DNA from: Woeseiaceae bacterium
GTDB taxonomy: Bacteria; Pseudomonadota; Gammaproteobacteria; Steroidobacterales; Woeseiaceae
Assembly (NCBI GenBank): GCA_028822065.1
Contig: JAPKEL010000007.1
Location: forward strand, 1 to 64,000
Reading direction: 5' to 3'
Length of the DNA: 64,000 nucleotides
Shown here: positions 25,959-35,862 of the stretch, piece after piece
How the letters are laid out: each line of letters starts with the position of its first letter
Numbering within the stretch: position 1 is the stretch's first letter
Made by a program: the position numbers and the translations under genes
The notes under the pieces: generated by a model
Database searches by the model: none
Told to the model about the DNA's origin: nothing
Seen by the model: only the letters and a program-made list of their open reading frames with translations

Positions 25959-27458
25959 ATGAATTATATGACCTCCACGGAACCTGCATCAAAAATCTCA
26001 ACGGATTGTTTAATTGTAGGAGTATACAAAAATAATAAGCTCAGTATAGCCGCACAAGATATTGATAAAAATTGCGATGGTTTTATCCTAAAATTACTTA
26101 AAAATGGTGATTTACTCTCAGGATTGGGCGAGCACAAAATATTTCATTCTGTAAAAAATATAAGTGCAAAAAGACTCTTAATCGTGGGTCTTGGAGACAG
26201 TGACACCTTTGGTATTAATGAACTAAAAAAAGCAAATGAAGCATTAACCATAGCTATTCGTAACTGCAAATTAAAAAGTATTGCTAATTACTTGACGCTG
26301 GAAACTAAGGATAATGCCGACAGTTGTTTTATTGCAAGACAAAGCATTGAACCATTTTTAAATAATCTATATCAGTTCAATGAGATGAAATCTAAAGCTC
26401 GTAATTATGCGTGCTCCCCTAAAAAAATAATAATAGCGGTAGATAAAAAAACTAATATAAAAAAAATAATATTGGCATGCGAACAAGCTGATGCAATCTC
26501 TAAAGGTATGAATATAGCCAGAGATTTGGGAAATTTTCCTGCAAATATTTGTACACCATCTTTTTTAGCAAAAAAATCACAAGAAATTGCTAAATCTTAT
26601 TCAAATCTTTCGACAAAAATTTACGATGAAAATACCATAAAAAAACTGGGCATGCGTTCATTTTTATCTGTAACCGCAGGGTCAAAGGAGCCCGCAAAAC
26701 TTATTGTAATGCAATACAAAGGAGCCGGCTCAAAAGCACCTTTAGTTTTAGTTGGAAAAGGAGTGACTTTTGATACTGGAGGTATATCAATAAAACCCAG
26801 TGCAGCAATGGATGAAATGAAATATGACATGTGTGGAGCAGCAACAGTTATTGGAACAATCACTGCCGTTGCACAATTACAATTACCGATTAATTTAACG
26901 ATTGTGGTACCTGCTTGTGAAAATCGCCCTAGCAGTACGGCTACTCTTCCAGGTGATATTGTTAAAAGTATGTCTGGACAGACCATCGAAATATTAAATA
27001 CGGATGCTGAAGGCCGGTTGATTCTTTGTGATGCTCTTACATTTGCTGAGAGATTTAAGCCAAAATATATTATTGATGTAGCCACATTAACCGGTGCTTG
27101 TGTCGTTGCTCTTGGGCATCATCGTACTGCTGTGATGAGTAATTGTGATGAATTGAGCAAGTTAATAATGAATGCTGGGGAAAACTCCTTAGATCGGGCC
27201 TGGGCCATGCCTATGGGAGATGAGTACGAAGCTCAGCTTAAAAGTAACTTCGCTGATTTTGCAAATATTGGTGGTGGTGGTGGTGGATCAATTACTGCTG
27301 CATGCTTCCTTGGAAAATTTACTAAAAATATGAAATGGGCTCATCTTGATATTGCTGGAACTGCTTGGGTTTCTGGGGAGAAAAAAGGAAGTACTGGTAG
27401 GCCTGTCCCATTGCTTACAGAATTTATTATCAATCAAAGTATCGATAAAACAACATAA
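25959..27458 (+). CDS. pepA: Leucyl (cytosol) aminopeptidase
   Basis: An M17 dizinc aminopeptidase that removes N-terminal residues from peptides; E. coli PepA also binds DNA. It has 499 residues, with an N-terminal macro-like domain and a C-terminal catalytic domain. The metal and catalytic motifs are GKGVTFDTGGISIKP near 266-280, MKYDMCGAA near 287, and the signature NTDAEGRL near 347-354. AGGA lies just before the ATG. It is followed after one base by holC and then valS, the conserved gammaproteobacterial order. Confidence 0.96.
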   Translation: MNYMTSTEPASKISTDCLIVGVYKNNKLSIAAQDIDKNCDGFILKLLKNGDLLSGLGEHKIFHSVKNISAKRLLIVGLGDSDTFGINELKKANEALTIAIRNCKLKSIANYLTLETKDNADSCFIARQSIEPFLNNLYQFNEMKSKARNYACSPKKIIIAVDKKTNIKKIILACEQADAISKGMNIARDLGNFPANICTPSFLAKKSQEIAKSYSNLSTKIYDENTIKKLGMRSFLSVTAGSKEPAKLIVMQYKGAGSKAPLVLVGKGVTFDTGGISIKPSAAMDEMKYDMCGAATVIGTITAVAQLQLPINLTIVVPACENRPSSTATLPGDIVKSMSGQTIEILNTDAEGRLILCDALTFAERFKPKYIIDVATLTGACVVALGHHRTAVMSNCDELSKLIMNAGENSLDRAWAMPMGDEYEAQLKSNFADFANIGGGGGGSITAACFLGKFTKNMKWAHLDIAGTAWVSGEKKGSTGRPVPLLTEFIINQSIDKTT

Positions 27459-27459
27459 T

Positions 27460-27888
27460 ATGCCTCAAATTGATTTCTATATTTTATCCAGCCAGAGTGA
27501 AAAATCTAAACAATTATTCGCCTGTCGCATAACCGAAAAAGCGTACAAAATGCAACATAGTATTGTCATACAGTCAGAAAATAATAAAGATGCTGAATAC
27601 CTTGATGAGTTACTTTGGAATTTCCGGGATGACAGCTTTGTTCCGCATCACACCAGTAATGATAAAACAAATAGCGCTGTCCAATCTATTGTAGTTCCTG
27701 ATAATAAAAAACAAACTAATAAGGATGATATCCTTATCAATTTATCCGGGTTAATAAGTGATGATCATCAAAAATATCAACGAATAATTGAAATAGTAAT
27801 CAATGAAAACAATGATAAAGAAAATGCAAGGAAGCGATTTGCGGCTTACCGTGAACTGGGTTATGAAATAAAGTCACATAACATCTAA
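27460..27888 (+). CDS. holC: DNA polymerase III chi subunit
   Basis: Chi links the clamp-loader (through psi) to single-stranded-DNA-binding protein at the replication fork. The start at ATG 27460 (MPQIDFYILSS) gives 142 residues, close to the 147 of E. coli, and follows the pepA stop by one base. The longer open frame from 27346 only overlaps pepA. The motif DELLWNFRDDSFVPH near 48-62 and a C-terminal ELGYEI are typical. Confidence 0.93.
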   Translation: MPQIDFYILSSQSEKSKQLFACRITEKAYKMQHSIVIQSENNKDAEYLDELLWNFRDDSFVPHHTSNDKTNSAVQSIVVPDNKKQTNKDDILINLSGLISDDHQKYQRIIEIVINENNDKENARKRFAAYRELGYEIKSHNI

Positions 27889-27934
27889 ACTCTAATTTTG
27901 ATGTTATAAATATAATTACTAAATTAAGCGCATT

Positions 27935-30706
27935 ATGGAAAAACGTTATCAACCAAGCAATATAGAACAGCGTCATTATCAGCGCTGGGAAGAAAATAAT
28001 TACTTCGAGCCTCAAGGTAATGGTAATCCATTTTGCATTGTCATTCCCCCACCTAATATAACTGGAACATTACATATGGGGCATGCTTTTCAAGACACAA
28101 TCATGGATACATTGACCCGTTACCATAGAATGATGGGGGATAATACTTTATGGCAACCAGGTATGGATCATGCGGGAATAGCCACTCAAATGGTTGTTGA
28201 GAGATTATTGAATTCAGAAGGCTTGTCACGTCTAGACATGGAAAGAGATGAATTTATTGAACGTGTCTGGGAATGGAAAAATCAATCTGGAGGAACTATT
28301 GCCAAACAACTTAGAAGAATGGGCGCCTCTCTGGATTGGAAACGAGACTGCTTTACTATGGATCCAAAACTCAATGATGCTGTAACTGAAGTTTTCATCT
28401 CTCTATATGAAGAAGGATTAATTTACCGTGGAAAACGCCTAGTTAATTGGGACCCTATATTACATACAGCGTTATCAGATTTAGAGGTTCTTGTTACTGA
28501 AGAAGCTGGTCATTTATGGCATTTGCGATACCCATTAGCAAATGATGGTGGCTATCTAATTGTCGCAACAACACGTCCTGAAACCTGTTTAGGAGATAGC
28601 GCTATTGCCGTTCATCCAAATGATGAACGTTATCAAAAATTAATTGGTGAACATGCGGTTGTCCCAATCATTAACCGTAAAATTCCTATAATAGCTGATG
28701 AATATGTTGATCCAGAATTTGGCTCTGGGTGCGTCAAGATTACTCCTGCTCATGATTTTAATGATTATGAGGTTGGTGTTAGACACAATCTCCCATTAAT
28801 TAATATTTTTAATGACAATGCTGAGCTAAATGAAACGACACCAAAAGAACTGCAAGGACTATCAAGAGAAAAAGCCAGAGAAGCAATTATTGAGAAATTT
28901 AAGGTGCTTAACCTGATTGATGAAATAAAAGAACATCACAGCAATATTCCTAGAGGAGATAGAAGCGAATCAATCATCGAGCCTTATCTAACAGATCAAT
29001 GGTATGTAAATATAAAACCATTAGCTGAACCTGCTATAAAAGCGGTAAAAGAAAAAGAAATCCGTTTTATCCCGGAAGATTGGTCAAAAACATACTTTGA
29101 ATGGATGGAAAACATACAAGATTGGTGTATCAGTCGACAGTTATGGTGGGGGCACAGAATACCCGCTTGGTATGATGAGGAAAAAAATATCTTTGTTGGT
29201 AGAAATGAATCAGAAATAAGAAAAAAATATAAATTAAATGAAAATACAAAATTAACTCAAGATAATGATGTCCTAGATACTTGGTTCTCATCTGCATTAT
29301 GGCCTTTCAGCACGCAGGGATGGCCTAATAAAACCGAATCTCTTGAAACATTTTATCCGGGCCAGGTGCTGGTGACTGGTTTCGATATTATCTTTTTTTG
29401 GGTAGCTAGAATGATAATGATGGGAATTAAGTTTACTGGAAAAGTTCCATTTCATGAGGTTTATATTCATGGCTTAATCAGAGATCAAAATGGACAAAAA
29501 ATGTCTAAATCTAAAGGCAATGTCTTGGATCCAATTGATCTTATTGATGGAACAAATCTTGAGGATCTTATAAAGAAACGCACTGTCGGTTTAATGCAAG
29601 ATCATATGAAGCCAGAAATTAAAAAAAATACAATAAAACAATTTCCAAATGGTATTGAAAGTTATGGGGCAGATGCTCTCAGATTTACATTTGCCTCTTT
29701 AGCAACCACCGGGAGAGATATAAGATTTGATCTAGGCCGAATTGAGGGGTACAAAAATTTCTGCAATAAAATATGGAATGCGGCACATTTTGTTTTATTG
29801 AACACAAATGATCTAGAAATCAAAGAACAAGAAGTTATTCAATATAGTGTCGCAGACAAATGGATAATATCGAGCTTAAACAAAGCCACCAAGTCTATAC
29901 ACGAACATTTTTCTAATTATCGATTTGATTTAGCTGCTCAGTGCTTGCATGAATTTATCTGGCATGAATATTGTGACTGGTATCTTGAGTTAGCTAAAGC
30001 AACATTACAAAGCGATGCTACTGATAACAAAATAAAACTCGGCGCCAAGTACACCTTAATAAAAAGCCTTGAAAGTATATTAAGGCTCCTCCATCCAATA
30101 ATGCCCTTCATTACTGAGGAAATATGGCTTAACCTCAGATCAAAATTGGCATTAAAGGAAGAAACTATCATGTTGCGGCCTTACCCTGAATACTGCCCTA
30201 CGAAAGATGATTTTGAGGCGGAAAAAGAAATAACATGGATCAAGCAATTTATTGCAGGTATTAGACAAATTCGCGGTGAAATGAACATCTCTCCTGGAAA
30301 AAAACTCCCAGTTATATTACAAAATACATCGAATTCAGATCAAAAATTAGCTAATGAGCATCTGGATCTGCTAAAACGTATAGGGAGAATTGATAACATC
30401 CGCCCCCTCGAGTTAAAAGAAAACGAACCTATATCTTCAACAGCCATGCATGGAAAAATGAAGTTACTTATACCTCTCGCTGATCTTATCGATATTGATG
30501 ATGAAATCGCTCGATTAACAAAACAAATAACCCATACACACAATGAAGTGACGAAAAGCACAGCAAAATTAGATAATAAAAATTTTATAAATAATGCACC
30601 ATCAGAAATAGTGAGTAAAGAATATCAGCGTATAGATGAAAATAAACTCTTAATAAAAGATTTAGAAAATCAAATTGATAAACTTCAAAAAATACCAAAT
30701 AAATAG
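27935..30706 (+). CDS. valS: Valyl-tRNA synthetase
   Basis: A class Ia synthetase that charges tRNA-Val, with a CP1 editing domain that clears Thr-tRNA-Val. The HIGH motif is PPPNITGTLHMGHAFQ (HMGH near 46). The editing region includes TTRPETCLGDSAIAVHP, and the KMSKS motif GQKMSKSKGN is near 520. The anticodon-binding domain and a C-terminal coiled coil (about 860-923) complete the protein. The 923 residues are normal for a bacterial ValS. Confidence 0.97.
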   Translation: MEKRYQPSNIEQRHYQRWEENNYFEPQGNGNPFCIVIPPPNITGTLHMGHAFQDTIMDTLTRYHRMMGDNTLWQPGMDHAGIATQMVVERLLNSEGLSRLDMERDEFIERVWEWKNQSGGTIAKQLRRMGASLDWKRDCFTMDPKLNDAVTEVFISLYEEGLIYRGKRLVNWDPILHTALSDLEVLVTEEAGHLWHLRYPLANDGGYLIVATTRPETCLGDSAIAVHPNDERYQKLIGEHAVVPIINRKIPIIADEYVDPEFGSGCVKITPAHDFNDYEVGVRHNLPLINIFNDNAELNETTPKELQGLSREKAREAIIEKFKVLNLIDEIKEHHSNIPRGDRSESIIEPYLTDQWYVNIKPLAEPAIKAVKEKEIRFIPEDWSKTYFEWMENIQDWCISRQLWWGHRIPAWYDEEKNIFVGRNESEIRKKYKLNENTKLTQDNDVLDTWFSSALWPFSTQGWPNKTESLETFYPGQVLVTGFDIIFFWVARMIMMGIKFTGKVPFHEVYIHGLIRDQNGQKMSKSKGNVLDPIDLIDGTNLEDLIKKRTVGLMQDHMKPEIKKNTIKQFPNGIESYGADALRFTFASLATTGRDIRFDLGRIEGYKNFCNKIWNAAHFVLLNTNDLEIKEQEVIQYSVADKWIISSLNKATKSIHEHFSNYRFDLAAQCLHEFIWHEYCDWYLELAKATLQSDATDNKIKLGAKYTLIKSLESILRLLHPIMPFITEEIWLNLRSKLALKEETIMLRPYPEYCPTKDDFEAEKEITWIKQFIAGIRQIRGEMNISPGKKLPVILQNTSNSDQKLANEHLDLLKRIGRIDNIRPLELKENEPISSTAMHGKMKLLIPLADLIDIDDEIARLTKQITHTHNEVTKSTAKLDNKNFINNAPSEIVSKEYQRIDENKLLIKDLENQIDKLQKIPNK

Positions 30707-30800
30707 AAACTTCAATTTCCTTCAAATGATATATTAGAACTAATATCTGTCATAATTAGAATTTAACCCCTTTTTAAACAAACAATCATTAAAATCAGTA

Positions 30801-33800
30801 ATGATAAATTTTCCTATACTCTCAAACAATAAAGCCAAAGATCTCAATTCTATTGGGCGAGCTATTGGCCCAAGTAACGCACTTATTCTTTATGAAATCG
30901 CAATTTCAAAAAATAACCCTGTAATTATTTTGGCAGAAAATACTCAGCATGCAGAACAATTAAAAGATGAAATAACATTTTTCAATAAAGACGATTGTTC
31001 GATTGATCTATTTCCAGAATGGGAAACACTGCCATACGATAGTTTTTCTCCTCATCAAGATATTATTTCAAATCGACTGACTATTTTAAGTAATCAAATA
31101 AAGTCGCAACGAAGAATTATTATTTTATCTGCCAGTGCTTTGCTCAATAAATTACCGCCCTGCAAATATATTAATTCTCATTCTTTATCGCTAGATGTCG
31201 GTCATGAGCTCAAACATCAAGATCTAGCCAATAGACTCGTCCATAATGGCTATCGAAAAGTTGCACAAGTTGAAGATCATGGAGAATTTGCAACCAGAGG
31301 ATCACTGCTTGATATATTCCCGATGGGCACAACAAAACCCATTAGGGTTGAGATATATGACAGTGAGATCGAATCATTACGTTATTTTAATGTAGATTCA
31401 CAATTATCGGAGAAATTAGTTAAATCGGTAGTTATCCTTCCAGCAAATGAAATCCCTCTAGATGAAGACTCCATTCGGTATTTCAGACAACGCTACAGAG
31501 AAAGATTTGAAGGTGCGCCATCTCAATCCCGAGTTTATAATGAAATTTCTAATGGCATTGCTCATGGTGGTATTGAATATTACTTGCCTTTATTTTACAA
31601 AAAAACCACAAATTTTTTTGATTATTTCAACAAAAATATTACTGTATTTGCACCTAATAATCTTGAAGAAATATTAGCTATTTACTGGGAAGATATTCTA
31701 AGTCGCTACAAATTACACGGTCATAATATCGAAAAACCTCTTCTTGAACCTTCCGAGGCATTCATTGATATCGATGCTATTAAAAAAATACTAAAAAATA
31801 AAGCTGTTATAAACTACAGCCAGGTCACTGTTAACGAAAATAAAAATACAATCAATTTAAAAACAAAACTACCGCCGCCCATTAAAATAAAAGTCCAGCA
31901 CAAAGAGCCGTCTGCTGAGTTAAAACGATTTCTAAAAAATTATAATGGCAAGATCCTTTTCACAGCTGATTCAGCTGGGCACAGAGAACTAATTTATGAT
32001 TATTTAAGTAATTTACAACTTAGTATTAAGCGTATTGAAAATTGGGCTGAGTTTTGTAAGCTAAAATTTGATTATGCTGTCACAATTGCCCCTTTTCAAG
32101 AAAGCGTCTTAATTGCAAATGCTAATATTGCAATTATCACTGAACAACAAATTTTTGGTGACAAGCCTAAACAACGCCATCATAAATACAACAACAGAGA
32201 TCCTGAGACAATTATCAAGCAATTGACTGATCTTACTATAGGCGCTCCAGTGGTTCATATTGTTTATGGTATTGGTCGATTCCAAGGTTTAATCAAACTT
32301 AAATACAGTGATTATATGGAAGAATTTCTTCACCTTGAATACGCAGAAGGAGATAAGCTTTATGTACCTGTACATGCTTTAGATTTAATATCACGTTACA
32401 CAGGCTCATCGCCAGAGCATGCTCCCTTGCATAGACTGGGCAGCGATCAATGGAGTAAAGCAAAAAAACGTGCCATAAAGAAAATATACGATGTTGCTGC
32501 TGAACTCTTGGATGTTTATGCAAGAAGAGCAGCAAAAAAAGGACATGCTTTTAATTGGCCAGAAAATGAATACCGTGCATTTGAAGCAGGTTTTCCTTAC
32601 GAAACAACCGCAGACCAAGAAAGTGCAATTTCAGATGTTTTAGAGGATTTATCTTCAAGCAAGCCCATGGATAGAGTTATATGCGGTGATGTAGGCTTTG
32701 GCAAAACAGAGGTCGCTCTTCGAGCAGCATTTGCAGTTACCCTTGGTGGAAAACAAGTTGCTTTAATGGTTCCCACGACATTACTAGCACAACAACATGT
32801 ACAAACATTTCAAAATCGTTTTGCTGATTGGCCAATTAGAATCGCAGTGTTATCTAGATTTCAATCTAAAAAAGAAATTCAAGCTTCAATTGCAGAAATC
32901 CGATCTGGTAAAATAGATATTGTCATTGGTACCCATAAAATTTTGCAACACACAAAAGATTTTTATCATTTAGGTTTAGTTGTCATTGATGAAGAGCATC
33001 GATTTGGTGTTCGTCATAAAGAAGCCATAAAGAACTTGAGAAGTGACATTGATATTCTCACACTAACAGCCACTCCCATACCCAGAACATTAAATATGAC
33101 GCTCGGTGGTATTAGAGAGTTATCCCTAATAACAACTCCGCCCGATAATCGCTTAGCGGTAAAGACATTCATTACCGAATGGCGTGATATAAATATTCGT
33201 GAAGCCTGCTTGAGAGAAATAAAGCGTGGTGGGCAGATATATTTTATTCATAATCGGGTTGAGGATATTGAGAATATTAAACAACGATTAGAAAAAATAC
33301 TTCCTGAAGTAAGCATTAAAATTGGTCACGGACAGATGCCGGAAAGACAATTAGAGGAAGTAATGCGTGATTTCTATCAACGTCGCTTTAATATGTTGCT
33401 GTGCACCACAATAGTGGAAAGTGGTCTCGATATTCCAACAGCAAATACTATAATAATAAATCGTGCCGATAGATTTGGTTTGGCACAACTGCATCAACTT
33501 AGAGGGCGTGTTGGTAGATCTCATCATCGTGCATATGCTTACCTGCTATCACCGCCCAAAAATACCATTACAGCTGATGCCAATAAGCGCCTTGAAGCTA
33601 TATGCTCATTGGAAGATCTGGGTTCAGGTTTTACTTTAGCAACACATGATCTGGAGATACGTGGGGCTGGAGAGTTACTGGGAGATATTCAAAGCGGACA
33701 AATTCAAGAGATAGGATTTTCACTTTATACTGATATGCTAGCGCGTGCAGTAAAATCAATGAAAAAAGGCGATAAAGCTAATCTCGATGAGCCTTTTAAT

Positions 33801-34232
33801 TCAGGAGTTGATATTAATTTAAGGGTACCCTGCTTACTTCCTAATGATTACGTTCCAGATGTACATCTCCGCTTAATTCTCTATAAACGCATCGCTAGTG
33901 CAAATAACGAAGAATTAATAAAAATTAAAATTGAACTTATTGATCGTTTCGGCTTACTCCCCGATGAAGCTATTTACTTACTTCGAATGAATGGTATTAA
34001 ACAAAACTGCAATATAATAGGTATCCAGAAGGCAAATCTCGATACTGAAGGCGGGTATATTCAATTTTCTGATTGCTCAAAAATAAACCCTGAAAAATTA
34101 ATCGCTATCATTAGTAGTAAGAACATATACCGTATGCGTGGCCCACAGAGATTAAGCTTCAAAACTGATTTAATCTCACCAGAGGAACGTTTTCATTTTA
34201 TAGAAACTCTTCTTGATGGACTGATAAACTGA
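30801..34232 (+). CDS. mfd: Transcription-repair coupling factor Mfd
   Basis: A DNA translocase that removes stalled RNA polymerase and recruits UvrA. The UvrB-like N-terminal region (about 1-340), the RNA-polymerase-interacting domain (about 470-540, IGAPVVHIVYGIGRFQGL), RecG-like translocase motifs and a C-terminal TRCF domain are all present. Walker A GDVGFGKTEVALRAAF is near 629 and DEEHRFG is near 731. At 1143 residues it is full length. It is followed by a csiV-type gene, the common gammaproteobacterial order. Confidence 0.97.
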   Translation: MINFPILSNNKAKDLNSIGRAIGPSNALILYEIAISKNNPVIILAENTQHAEQLKDEITFFNKDDCSIDLFPEWETLPYDSFSPHQDIISNRLTILSNQIKSQRRIIILSASALLNKLPPCKYINSHSLSLDVGHELKHQDLANRLVHNGYRKVAQVEDHGEFATRGSLLDIFPMGTTKPIRVEIYDSEIESLRYFNVDSQLSEKLVKSVVILPANEIPLDEDSIRYFRQRYRERFEGAPSQSRVYNEISNGIAHGGIEYYLPLFYKKTTNFFDYFNKNITVFAPNNLEEILAIYWEDILSRYKLHGHNIEKPLLEPSEAFIDIDAIKKILKNKAVINYSQVTVNENKNTINLKTKLPPPIKIKVQHKEPSAELKRFLKNYNGKILFTADSAGHRELIYDYLSNLQLSIKRIENWAEFCKLKFDYAVTIAPFQESVLIANANIAIITEQQIFGDKPKQRHHKYNNRDPETIIKQLTDLTIGAPVVHIVYGIGRFQGLIKLKYSDYMEEFLHLEYAEGDKLYVPVHALDLISRYTGSSPEHAPLHRLGSDQWSKAKKRAIKKIYDVAAELLDVYARRAAKKGHAFNWPENEYRAFEAGFPYETTADQESAISDVLEDLSSSKPMDRVICGDVGFGKTEVALRAAFAVTLGGKQVALMVPTTLLAQQHVQTFQNRFADWPIRIAVLSRFQSKKEIQASIAEIRSGKIDIVIGTHKILQHTKDFYHLGLVVIDEEHRFGVRHKEAIKNLRSDIDILTLTATPIPRTLNMTLGGIRELSLITTPPDNRLAVKTFITEWRDINIREACLREIKRGGQIYFIHNRVEDIENIKQRLEKILPEVSIKIGHGQMPERQLEEVMRDFYQRRFNMLLCTTIVESGLDIPTANTIIINRADRFGLAQLHQLRGRVGRSHHRAYAYLLSPPKNTITADANKRLEAICSLEDLGSGFTLATHDLEIRGAGELLGDIQSGQIQEIGFSLYTDMLARAVKSMKKGDKANLDEPFNSGVDINLRVPCLLPNDYVPDVHLRLILYKRIASANNEELIKIKIELIDRFGLLPDEAIYLLRMNGIKQNCNIIGIQKANLDTEGGYIQFSDCSKINPEKLIAIISSKNIYRMRGPQRLSFKTDLISPEERFHFIETLLDGLIN

Positions 34233-34290
34233 GTGTTGTTATTGTTCATACTTAATTTATAAAAAATAATACCAAATAATACCTACTGCA

Positions 34291-35862
34291 ATGATAAGAA
34301 ATAACCTCAATAACAATAGATATGATATAAGAATTAATTCACTATTTATATGCTTTTTGATTTCAATTTTTTGCAGTAATTTAGTAGCAAATGCAGATGA
34401 TGTTCAAGAAATCTATGCCAATTACTCATTAGAAATTATTATATTTAAATATCTCGATGAAGAATCTGGAGGGACTGAATTATTTGAAAAAAATATAACT
34501 CCAATCAATCCTGACAAAGAAATACAAGATATCGAAATGTTTGAAAATAATAACTCGACTCAGAGCTTATCCGATCAGGGCTTCATAAACAAAGAGCCTA
34601 GAGAAGAAGAAATAAATAGCATTGAAGCGCTCCCCTCTGACAATCAAATATTATTTAATATTATTCCCAATAAACAACTAACTCTGGGAACAGCTCATAA
34701 TAGATTGAATCGTATAAGAGTTTATCAGCCGATAATATGGAGTGGCTGGAAACAAATATTAAATACTATCGAATTAACGCCTGAAGTTAAACTAAGGCGC
34801 CTACAAAATACGCTGGGTGAATTTGAAGGTAATTTCAAATTTTACAAAAGTAATGGTGGCAAACTAAGATTGGCAGTTGATGTGAATATGCATAAAGAAC
34901 AACCAATTCATCCTATTACTTTAAATAAAAATCTCGAAGAAGACACAACACAAGATCTTCCATCTATGACAAACATCATACCAGAAACATTAAAGTATCC
35001 ACTTTCAGATGATAAAGAAATAAGGTTAGATGAAATTCGATATTTTGATCATCCTAAATTTGGAATACTGGCTAAAGTTTCAGAAATAAGCCCATTAAAT
35101 TTAAAAGAAAAAAATACAAAGATCGAAATAAAACCAGCCGCCGGTAATGTGTTTAACGAGAAGCTCTTAAAAGAAAGAAAAAATTATATCTCCGCCATTG
35201 AAAGAGGAATAGTAGGTCTTGGGAAAACTGGTAAATTTATATCCTTAATTCTTAATAAAAACGGTAGCTTTATTACTCATATTGCCGACCAACTTGCCAT
35301 TGATAAATTAAATTCTAATGAGGTTGCATACGATGCTTTTATTTATTCAGTGAATAATGGAAAAACCATAGAGCAAAATAAACTCACAATTGAAATTAAT
35401 GGGATTAATGATCCGCCGCTATCCAAAGACAAAAAGATCGTAATAGGTAGTTATACTTACTATGATTTCAGTTTAGACGATTTTTTCTTTGAAGATATCG
35501 AGGGAAATGAACTAAGTCATATTATAATTACACAATTACCGAAAACTGGGGATTTATATCTAGAATATCCATTTGGTATTTGGGCTATAAAAAGTGGTAT
35601 GCATATAACAAAAGCTGAGATTCCTTTCTTAAAATACAAGCCATCATTAACCGAAAATCTAAACTTAATGGCATTAACTAAAGATGGTAACCCAATTATA
35701 TCAATCCATTTCAAGGTTAATGATGGAGAAATAGACAGTAAAAAAGAGAATAAATTTGAATTTCAATTCCCGGTAACTAAAAACCCAGATAATACGGAAA
35801 ATAAAAATTCACTCATTAAACTCAAAAAATTCAACAATATTATCCACTTAATTCGAAATTAG
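34291..35862 (+). CDS. csiV: CsiV-family periplasmic protein fused to VCBS and cadherin-like domains
   Basis: CsiV proteins are periplasmic peptidoglycan-binding factors, usually about 250 residues, encoded after mfd. Here a signal peptide (about 15-35) precedes a recognisable CsiV core: NYSLEIIIFKYLDE near 44, RVYQPIIWSGWKQ, KLRLAVDVNM near 195, and RLDEIRYFDHPKFGILAKV near 246-264. It then continues for about 260 residues. Residues 309-376 look like a VCBS repeat (LILNKNGSFITHIAD, AYDAFIYSVNNGKT, IEINGINDPP). Residues 387-483 look like a cadherin-like tandem-95 domain (YDFSLDDFFFEDIEGNELSH, LPKTGDLYLE, FKVNDGEID). Such domains belong to secreted adhesins, so this fusion is odd. The 3' end overlaps convergent nagZ by 23 bp. 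Confidence 0.75.
   Translation: MIRNNLNNNRYDIRINSLFICFLISIFCSNLVANADDVQEIYANYSLEIIIFKYLDEESGGTELFEKNITPINPDKEIQDIEMFENNNSTQSLSDQGFINKEPREEEINSIEALPSDNQILFNIIPNKQLTLGTAHNRLNRIRVYQPIIWSGWKQILNTIELTPEVKLRRLQNTLGEFEGNFKFYKSNGGKLRLAVDVNMHKEQPIHPITLNKNLEEDTTQDLPSMTNIIPETLKYPLSDDKEIRLDEIRYFDHPKFGILAKVSEISPLNLKEKNTKIEIKPAAGNVFNEKLLKERKNYISAIERGIVGLGKTGKFISLILNKNGSFITHIADQLAIDKLNSNEVAYDAFIYSVNNGKTIEQNKLTIEINGINDPPLSKDKKIVIGSYTYYDFSLDDFFFEDIEGNELSHIIITQLPKTGDLYLEYPFGIWAIKSGMHITKAEIPFLKYKPSLTENLNLMALTKDGNPIISIHFKVNDGEIDSKKENKFEFQFPVTKNPDNTENKNSLIKLKKFNNIIHLIRN

Noticed and set aside
26621-27085. A 154-codon antisense frame in pepA
   Set aside because: It mirrors the conserved catalytic domain of pepA and has no independent support.
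27346-27459. Extension of holC to 27346
   Set aside because: It lies within pepA, and the HolC-like start MPQIDFYIL with family-matching length is at 27460.
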